Shown here one piece after another: positions 1 to 9,400 of a DNA stretch of 64,000 bases (within the stretch, counting starts at the first letter, position 1; every line of letters starts with the position of its first letter). The notes beneath the pieces are model-generated. The model was given only the letters and a program-made list of their open reading frames with translations. It was not told the DNA's origin and made no database searches. The stretch covers positions 46,829,885 through 46,893,884 of the forward strand of contig CAIIXF020000001.1 in the NCBI GenBank assembly GCA_903813345.2, written 5' to 3'. A program made the position numbers and the translations under genes. The DNA is from Owenia fusiformis. Taxonomy: Eukaryota > Annelida > Polychaeta > Sabellida > Oweniidae.

Positions 1-21
1 TATGTTTTATTTATTTAATAG

Positions 22-184
22 GGTGATTCTGGCGGGGGATTATCCTGCCGTCTATTTGGACCCAAGTACCCATGGGCCATATTTGGAATCGTTAGCACTG
101 GGAGTAGACGCTGTGGAGCGAATGGTGGAGGAGCTTACACTAAAGTTCAAAACTACGTGGATTGGATAGAAAAACATATATCTA
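22..184 (+). CDS. Trypsin-like serine protease, exon with active-site serine (gene partial, starts left of window)
   Basis: The exon opens right after a TTTAATAG acceptor and reads GDSGGG, the signature around the catalytic serine of chymotrypsin-family (S1) proteases. It continues with a Cys in SCRLFG, the segment FGIVSTGSRRCG and the usual C-terminal stretch AYTKVQNYVDWIEKHI, which in the family is the last beta-strand and terminal helix. It is 163 nt (54 codons plus one base) and ends in a phase-1 donor, GTAAGT. The His and Asp of the catalytic triad must lie on exons left of position 1, so completeness and activation site cannot be judged. The family is extracellular; secretion is inferred. 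Family assignment is secure; substrate is unknown. Confidence 0.9.
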
Positions 185-403
185 GTAAGTGAGATCGACA
201 GTCAGATGTATGAGTATTATTTCGGATAGTATCTACGCCAAATGCAGTGACAAATTTGGAAACTCACGGGTAAAGACATGGTGTGGAAAGAAATAATTTT
301 TGAAAATCCATCAATTTTACAAATGTATCTCAAAATTAAATAATGATATTGTATTGTAATTATTGAAACATGAATAAAGTCTGATTTTTATTATTCAATT
401 TAG

Positions 404-567
404 CCGATGGGTCATGGGGCGAATGGAGTACGTTTACACCTTGCTCTCAACTTGGACAGAGGTCCCGTTCGCGTGTTTGTACAGACCCGTTACCAATTAG
501 CCATGGGAGTTGTACGGCGTTGAATGGTGAAAAAATGAATATTGAAGTGGACACAGAAAATTGCTGA
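404..567 (+). CDS. C-terminal TSP1 repeat of the serine protease, last exon with stop
   Basis: After a TTCAATTTAG acceptor, the phase-1 join restores a Thr codon and the frame continues DGSWGEWSTFTPCSQLG, then RSRSRVC and a Pro/Cys-containing segment to ENC followed by TGA at 565-567. Two spaced tryptophans (WGEW), the Cys after them, the alternating Arg ladder RSRSR and the later cysteines are the hallmarks of a thrombospondin type-1 repeat. So the protein is a trypsin-like domain with a TSP1 module after it, as the very C-terminus. TSP1 modules bind glycosaminoglycans or matrix proteins in other proteins; that role is inference here. A polyadenylation signal lies 16 nt after the stop. Confidence 0.87.
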
Positions 568-582
568 ATTGCATTATGTTAA

Positions 583-588
583 AATAAA
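583..588 (+). promoter_or_regulatory. Polyadenylation signal AATAAA of the protease gene
   Basis: A canonical AATAAA hexamer lies 16 nt downstream of the TGA of the protease-TSP1 gene, in the right orientation. A very short 3' untranslated region would result. Confidence 0.6.
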
Positions 589-1904
589 GCATATTCAACA
601 GTTTATTTTCCCCCACTTTTGTTTTGAATTTGGTTATTGTTCCTTTTATAATCTTAATAAGAGAACTTTAAGTGCAACAAAATTTTATTAACATTTGTGA
701 CGAAAAAATAACATTATGTACATTTCTATATATTTGTGATATTAACATATACATGAGATTTGCTATTTTTATTCCATGATGGTGAAATCCCAAGCAATTT
801 AATTAGCCAATTTGATTTAATATTTATTCACCCTGGAATACACGCTCCATATTACACGCAGACATCTTTTCATTCTGTATTCCACTTACATATCATCATG
901 GATTAAAATCACAGTGTGGTTACTATTGCTATGGTTATTGTTTCCGTGACATTAGCATATTACAAAGATGGTGTAAAAATTGTTTTTCAATATGATCTAC
1001 TGTTTTCTGATCATCCATGATGATTAAATAAACCATGATTACACTAACTGGTATACAGCAGATTAGTCTTCTACTTACCTGTTATTTAAGTAGATAAGGG
1101 GTATCCAGAGTCTTGATTCAAGAGTAACAGTAGATCATTCTGCAGCAAACGGTTTGTTCACATAACATGGAATACAATGAAGCATTTCAATATAAATGGT
1201 GACCTTATCCTACGCATATGAAGATGTATATCATAAGATCGATGCCATCATGAATTTATAGAATTACCTTTAAATACCATTTCAGTTAATAGCCAGTCAA
1301 CAAGGTGCAGTGTGAAACATCGTACACCTTTACGCCGCACCTTGAAAACGTTTGTTAACATATTTGTATATAATTTCTTTTAACTTTTAATTTCGCGCCA
1401 GCGCAAATTTGTAACAGGCTCTAAGCTATAACGTTAATACCTGTATCAAAATACATTACAATTGCTCTTTAAAATCATTGATATAAGACTTAAAACATCT
1501 AGAAACGTATTTCGTGCTATAAAAATTTAAAACCTCTATCATGTCTAAAACTGGAGTCTTTAATTGCAAATCGCAACCTCTTTGGTTGATTGTTTAAACA
1601 AAATAAATTACCAAAATCAAGACATCGATTGAATTATTTGATAACGTAGAGTTAAGGTCGAAAAATAATTATTACATTTCATTTTGATATTTTTGTTTGA
1701 TTTCGACAAAAATGTGGTATCATATTTCCAACTTTAATTACTTAATAACGCAACATTATTGCGATTTGTTATTTTCCCTTTAAAGATATGAATTCACAAA
1801 AAGAAACATGTATGATGTACACTACATGTACGTGTATGTCTGTTTATAAAAACACTTTTCACTTAGCAATGGTTATGTAGTGAATAAATAAGGTTATAAA
1901 ATAT

Positions 1905-2390
1905 GTACTGGGAGGTTTTGAATATAGGGTATATCCTGAGGGATATATTTATATCTCACCGAGGGGAGATATAAATATTTCCCGAGGGATTTACCCTATA
2001 TCCAAAACCGATCGTACATAACTGCTGTATCTCAAACTTCGAGTGGGTTTGGGGTTCTACCTTTTTCAAATGACAGGATAGGCCTATTTATTGTAAAAGC
2101 ACACTTTTTATTTAACATTTTCGTAATATTCCTTTAGTTCAATACAATGAACTTGTAACATTTAAACTTTAAAAAAATTAAACTTTCAAAATTTAAAACT
2201 TTAGATTTAAAAGTTTTGAAAAAAAACTTTTGAAAAATTCCCGCGAGCGGGATGGATATATTATGTCTGCCCGCATTTGGCCTGGAGCGGGACATATACA
2301 ATATATCCTGCCCGCCTTTCAAATATGATGTATATTCCCGGGTGATATCTTCCCCAAACCCACTCAAGTATGAGATACAATATATTCTCT
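1905..2390. repeat. Inverted-repeat (hairpin) element with GAGGGATATA-type palindromes
   Basis: Between 1911 and 2030 the strand carries GGGTATATCCTGAGGGATAT and, in inverted order, ATCCCGAGG-like and TTACCCTATATCC segments around a central GATATAAATAT. A wider inverted pair joins the stretch at 2030-2055 (TATCTCAAACTTCGAGTGGG and following) with 2353-2380 (CCAAACCCACTCAAGTATGA and following). A related sequence with similar GGTTTGGATATGGGGTTTAT and CCCAAACCTCCCAGTGCA segments lies at 13080-13350. This looks like a non-autonomous inverted-repeat transposon family; class unknown. Confidence 0.5.
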
Positions 2391-2955
2391 GAAAAGATAT
2401 GAAAGATATTCTCTGTCATGACTGAAACTGATTAGAAAAGCAGTTAACTTTTTGAAAACAAGAAATCGCTGACTTAAACCAACATTTATATAAAATGACA
2501 AGTAACTGTGTAACCTGTGTATTATCAACATAGATTTTGATAACACTTTAATCATCTTTTTAAGTTTAAGGAGAGCACGCACTAAGAAGTTTTTAAAACT
2601 TATGGCATTCACAATATCCATGTTAAATGATTTGAGAGAAAAATAAAAAGGTTTGTACCAAAGTCTAGTTGTTTGAACAAGTTACTGTCACATATCCTTA
2701 TAACTCAGAATGGGTATTACGAGGCTAAGTCGCTGTATGAATCACATCCCTAATCGCCTTTTACAGTTGTTCGCTCGAGTCAAATTATATAGGTTAACGA
2801 CCTCTCAGAATGAAAACATGTTTTTAAATTGCAAGTTTTGTGATTTGATCATCCCCGCTCACTATTGTCCAGAATTCATTCCACAAGTGTCCTCATATTC
2901 AATCGTATTTGATGGCGTCATAAATTTTAATCTGGACATTGCCTAAACTTAAAGT

Positions 2956-3476
2956 TTAACTGCACACGTATGCGGCGAAGGACCAATCGGAGCCACTTGC
3001 CGTCAAATCAGATACATCTGCTCTACTATCCAATAGTTCACAGACCTTGTTCGAACTATCATAGTTGACGGACATGCACAGAGCATTCTGTAGACAAAAA
3101 ACGCAGCAGTTCATCTTGCTCTGACTTGACATGCTGAGAAGGACGTGTCCTATAAGTTTAAAGCCATTTTGAACATTGAAATATGCATCTCTCCCTTGAT
3201 TGAACATATGTACACAGTTGATCCGCGAAACAACGGTTGAAGAAATGGTTGAAGCATCCGTTGAGGAATGTGACGAAGAAACAGTCGAGACAACGGTCGA
3301 AGCAACAGTTGAAGCAATAGTTGGTGCAGCCGTTGGAGTATCAGTTGAAGTAATGGGTGGAGCATTCGTTGAAGAAGATGTTGACGAAACGGTTGAAACA
3401 ACAGTTGAAACAGTAGTCGAAGCATCTGTTGAAGCAGAGGTTGAATTACTCGTCGGAGCATCGGTTGAAACAACTG
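2956..3476 (-). CDS. PAN-lectin gene exon 7: Ser/Thr-rich stalk and third PAN module, stop
   Basis: Acceptor CATGTGTTTCAG with phase 1, stop TAA at 2956-2958. The first half is a repeated STVVSTVSST-like region, about 85 residues nearly devoid of charged or aromatic residues, so a probable O-glycosylated stalk. The second half has INCVHMF, then MNCCVFCLQNALCMSVNYD, VCELLD and a C-terminal YVCS, a third PAN-like module. A variant ATTAAA hexamer lies about 25 nt after the stop. The repeat nature of the DNA also makes the opposite strand open, which is a shadow. Confidence 0.82.
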
Positions 3477-6400
3477 CTGAAACACATGAAATCAATAAAG
3501 AAACATGCCTAGGGAAAATGTCGGTTTAAGAATTGTCTTTTTGCAGTCTTCGACCTGCTTTGAATGGTCAGGTGCTCCAGAACTTCGAGCATACAAATTC
3601 TGTTTTTTGTATGCTTTAAGAACTCGTTTGCTGTGACTCATCATGAGATATCATGGCCTTCTATTACCTTCTTTCTGATGATTATCAGAATGGGTGTGAC
3701 TGGTTGATTAGGGAATTTCACCCAACCCCAGTCCGTTTTACCATATTTTTCGTGACGGGATGAAAGCCTTAAGAAAAAACAAGTATATAATTTGACGGGT
3801 TCAAATTAATGCAATTCTAATCACTCCAGTCTTCGATACAAAAACTCCCTTGAATGAAAAGATCTGAATGAGAAGCAACTGCGAACTTTTATAAATGTCA
3901 AGAAACTATTTTGTCAAGTTCTTTAGAACTATTTATTCTTGAATGTACGCGAATTAGTCTCTCGATGACATCACTTTCAAGCTTGGCGTGAGTGGGGTGT
4001 GGCAGTTTGGTCAGATATGACATATTTTTATCAGGCAATATCGGAACTCGCTTTCCTGGATTTCCGCTTATTTTCCTGGTATGTTTAAACAAATAACATA
4101 TATTACAGCTACACTAGCATTTTACGTAGAGTTAAGGTCGAAAAGATGCACACGAAAAAAACTGTGCAAGATCAGGGTTTAAATTAGATGCAAACTATAC
4201 CAAATTCAAATGCATTGAACCCGTTCGACATTACACATACCCATATAGGATAAATCACTTACTCGGACAGGTTTTCAGCTGCACTTCGTCTGCCATGCCT
4301 ACACCTAAGGTAAAAGGAGCTCCAAAATATGCCCAATGGCAAGTCATATAAATGAGGCTATATTGAGCTACCTGGCAGTTACTATCCAAAAAGCACTTGT
4401 TCAGGCAGTCATATTTATTAAGTGATTGGGCTGCTTTGTTGACCGAAGACACGTCGTTGCTTGTTAACGACCCCATTCTGCATTGGCCTTAAAGCAGAAA
4501 GCAGTCAAACACTTCAAATAAAACATGTTTTTTAGGAAAAATATGCAATATTATATATTTCATACTGTTGAGGTGAATACCTAGGCCAGTAGATCTTCAA
4601 TATCTCATCAACAAAAAATGCTAGAATATCTTTGTTCTCGTGGTCGTCACGTTCTACAATTAGAACGAGTGAAAACGTACTAACGACGAGCTGGACGTAC
4701 TACGAACGGAACCGTCGTACTTCAATCCTACTAGGGACGTTTTAACAATGAGTTGAACAGCTGTCTGAGGACGTGTTTAGAACGAGGTAGAACTAATATT
4801 CCAAACGGGTTTAAACTGATTAAGAACGTATTTAACACTGCTTATGAACGAGTTAGCAAAAATATAGCTATCACACCAAACAAGTTGCCACTGCGTTCTC
4901 CAAAACTGGTTTTAAACTGTGTGCGAACGGAATGAAAGAAGCTGCAACTTTCTAAGGTCTATTTACGAACTTTATGAACGTTCTCAGACGGAAATGTGAT
5001 TTCAGAATTTTGAATTGATTCAAAATTCGATGGCGACCATGCCGTTCTGTAATCAGGTCATGTTGACCTTCTAGACTAAGGGACGCGTTCTACTACGTTG
5101 CACACCGACGTGGTGCGACCTGAACGAACTGCGAACGAGATGGACGTATTGGAGACTGTTTAAGAACGAAGAAGCTAATTATTTCAGACATATTTCCCGA
5201 CCACAGCCAGATTGAGCCCGTTTTACGACGTTTTCGTAGGACTGGCAAGAACGGGTAAGAACTAGTTTGGTGTGATAGGGGGGTTAGAGAAGATTCATTG
5301 ACTAGACTTTATTTGTATTTTCAATAAAAAGAGATTAATTTACATATATTTGGGAGAACTGACACGTAAACGTGTACGTAATACTTTGACCCTCAAGAAT
5401 TGTTGTCCACCTCTCAATTGGTTGAAATGGGAACTTTTTTACAACTATTTCTTACACCGTCATACTCAATCCGTCAAATAAAGGCCAGTGAGGTGAAAAT
5501 AGTCCATAAGAGGGGACCATAAATTACACGTTTCACGTACACGTTCTTCAAAACAGTGCACCCCTAATAATATAATACGTGCAGAAAAGTCATCAGAGCA
5601 TCAGATATGTTGATTTTAACATTTTAAACTAATTTGGTTATGTTATCCAATGCATTAGCAGAGAACCTGAGCAGAGCATGGAACGTTTAGAGTGAACTAT
5701 AAATGGGGTACTACTTACTATCTGTAAGCTCACACACGTAGCGCATCTGTGATGAACATGGTGCTGCGTACCATAACAAATCCTGGTCGATGTTAACACA
5801 ATAACTGGCCAAGCCAGGCTCATTCACTCCCCAGTTTAGATATCCCGGAGATGAAGCATCGTTCCAAGCAAGTGCACTGTGTACACTAGGATCGTTAGAT
5901 AGGCCAATCCACATATTTCTGAATGAGAATTATCTAACAAATAATTTCATTACAACAATGACAATTACCAAATTATTGTAATCCGTATCTTTAGTATGGC
6001 AATATGGTTTCAAAAGTGACATCATAGCACACAATAACCCCGACTGTGTCAAAATGGCAAATGAAACAAGAACGTGAGCAATCTAGGACGTGAAGATCAA
6101 ATGAGAATTGGGTGAATCCTTAATCTTTGTTTCTTTCAAGAGATCAACATGTGGCAATACATGCAATACAAAATCATATTTTGAAAATAGAAAAATTGCA
6201 TTTATGTTGTTAATTCATATTTGGTGTACTAATAAGCCAGCAAAAATTAGTTTTGTAAATAATTAAATGACGAAATTCAACTGAAATTATTTTACTCTTT
6301 GGAAAAATTAGTTTTGTAAGTAATAAACGAAGTAATTTAACTGAAACAACTCTATGGAAATCGCACAAGTAAGTTTTGAAGATTGAAATAGCTACAGTTA

Positions 6401-9400
6401 TGTTCAAAAACTGAACAAATATAAAAACTGGAAAAAACTAAAACAAGCCCAATTGCATACCCGGCTGCGCCAATATTTGTTGGCGCGTTATGTTTGAGAA
6501 AGATCACTTTGTCTTCAGTGTTAAGCTCTGCTAACTGTCCCCCTAGATTCTGACACTGAACCTGGGCGTCACTGTAGCTTCGAACGTCACTGGCAGATGA
6601 TACCCAATAACATGTGTTTTCAGCGACAGTATGTGCCACGTATGTTTCAATATTGGTATCTGCAAACACAAAGTTTCATTTCAAGCAAAGCTAATTACCT
6701 GTTATGTTATCGTTTAAAGTTAATGAGTACTTACATTTGATAAGAAGTAAAGGGAACTCAGAAAGTGGAGGGAACTCAATAAGTGGAGGGAACTCAAGAA
6801 GTAAAGCGAACCTATCTTCTCTGAAGGTGTACCGGTTTTCTCAATAACTTTCAGAGAGAAGTTAAAAAGTTGGATACAAATCAGAGTTTATTTTTATGAT
6901 TATATCAATAAACATTATACTCACTAATACCCACAGATGGTGTATAGTAATATTCGAAAGTGTCGTAGGTGATGGTGTCGATTGCGCAGACTTGTGATGG
7001 CCATCCAATGCAGTTTTTTGATTTGAAATTATAATTGACGGATTTGCAACCTGCAGCTGATGCTGCACATACAGTTATACATGTCGAGAGTGAGTCTCGA
7101 GATCCAAATGCTTCACTCTGCCCTAAAGATCCCATACATTGTTGTTTAGTTGCGTGTGCAAATCCATCACCAAGGGTCACTGTAATTGTCAAGAATAATG
7201 TGATAAGTGTATGGTTATACTATACAAGTACTATTTATTGAATTCCAAATCACTACTCCCTATACGAAGTGAGCGAAGGTAGCCAGGATTTGCAAAGGGG
7301 GGGGGGGGGCGTGGCGGAACAGTGGTTGCAAAGGTAAAGCTAACATCTAAATAATAATTTACAGAAAAAGTTACAAGATTTTTTAAAGCTATTTTCCTTG
7401 AAGCGGAATGTATTTCATGAAGTCGACAAATCAAAATGAACAATGCATGTATAGTACACATCTTCGTTTTCCAAGGTGATTATAACGTATAACACTCATC
7501 TTCGCTCAGCATTGTCATTCTGATTATTTGATCTTTCTCCTTTCGCAATGAATAAAACAAATCACTAGCATAAAACATACACCGAGTAACGTCAGAGCCT
7601 AGTACACTAGGGGATGATGCTATATTCTTCTAAACATAGAAAGGTAAGGGGAACCGTAGAAAATGTGACTATTGCAGCATGTGACCGTACTACGGTGGCA
7701 TAACTGCTACGTGACTGAGCGAGGCATTAACAAACTAAAAGCAAGATTAGGATGAAATTTACCCTTGATCCCAGAAAAGAAGCGGAAGTCACTCAATGAT
7801 TTTGCACTTTAAACTTATCTAAGACAATTGGGCATTGTTTTTGAAGGAGATAATTGAAGCCATGATATTATGGTTTAATTGAAACGTAATCCGTTTTAAG
7901 AGTCAATTACTAGTACATTGTAAAAGTCAATACAATTATATTCGTTTTTAATGCTTTCGATCAGAGACATACAACATGTCTCTGTTTCGACATATTGTAA
8001 TTCCATTATAAAATGGTGCAGTGTATCAATAACTTCATCACGTCTGTCAAAATACAATACAGAGAAGTTAATTCGATTTCAAGAGGAAGCTTTTTCGAGA
8101 ATTCCATATCGGAATAGCAAGAATGTTAATGCATCGTAAGTTATCTGTTAATGTTAAGACACCAGATTCAATAAGTGACACCTTATATAAGAAGTGCATT
8201 GACCAATTATAGAATAGCCCACATTGTTGTATATCCGCATAAAATAGTTAAAAGTGTTATGTATTAAGAAAAAATCTATACAGGAATTAGCACGATTAAC
8301 GCATCTTACTATGTAAACTTAACCCGGATGGGGTTTTATACACCAAGGTGATTTTAGTACAAAGTCAACAACCCCCGTGAATTATGGACTTTTTTCTGCT
8401 TCTGCTTCATATACGTATTCGTATTCGTATTTGTATATTTAGGATATTTATAGGTAGATTGACAAATGTATTTGTAAGTTAAACATTTGTACTCGTTGAA
8501 TTTACGCATCTTATACTGAAATAAATTTGAAAGTCCTTACGTACTTAAAGTATTAGTAGGTGTCATTCAATATGTATCAATGTAGTTTATTATTCAGTTT
8601 TACGGAAAATAGTACTTATTATTCTCCCGGGATTATTCTCTTCTAAAATGTTGAAAATACGACTGAGAGTTCTCAGTATATCAATGAATGGGATCATATA
8701 AATAAAAAACTACTAAGTATCATCATATTTCAATGTCTCACGCTTCAGTATTGTAAATTAAGAAAATGCATCGATCGCGATGATATTTCTGTATTATAAA
8801 ATATCGTTTATGGCAGAATGAAAAGTTAGAAATACCTATGGTATCAATATTTTCAAATGCAACTAAAAATAAAGAAAACAATATCGTAAAACGAATTAGC
8901 AGATTATTTTACACTCCCCTCCATAAGTTTGGCAACCTTAGCTCCCCCATTGAACTACGTGTTAAAGCCTCTTTACGATTGAATTTTTTTATTAACTTAA
9001 CCTGCGATGAAGATACTTATACTATGATATTCCCATTGGTTTACTTGGGAATGACAATTTTCAAAAATTCATCAAATTTATCATCAATTTTCGACCTATT
9101 GTACTTGAGGAAAAAATTGGGAAAATTTGGAGGGATTGGAAATAAAGTCAAGTCACGTTTCCATTGATATTATAAGTAATTTCGTCGCAGGGTAAGTAAA
9201 TAAAAATTCAAACGTAAAGGGGCTTTAACACGTAGTTCAATGGGGGAGCAAAGGTTGCCAAACTTATGGATATTTAGTATCGTACGAGAAGGTCTTGACT
9301 TGTATGTTAAAAATATATGTTGTGGATCTAATAAGCAAAGCACTTTTTGCATTTAGTAGTGTTGAAGGAAATTATACAGATCTAATTTTATTGTATTGAC

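Larger units (their letters stand above)
568..2955. other. Intergenic region between convergent protease and PAN-lectin genes
   Basis: About 2.4 kb with no coding exon I can support. It is AT-rich, and the main structure is the hairpin-forming repeat at 1905-2390. The short open frames here lack splice contexts and protein-like composition. Confidence 0.6.

Noticed and set aside
3150-3485. 111-codon minus-strand frame rich in Leu, Gln and Phe
   Set aside because: Out-of-frame reading of the same repeat-coded stalk exon.
3200-3529. 109-codon plus-strand frame rich in Val, Glu and Thr
   Set aside because: Exact antisense shadow of the Ser/Thr-rich exon of the PAN-lectin gene; the bias comes from the repeat.
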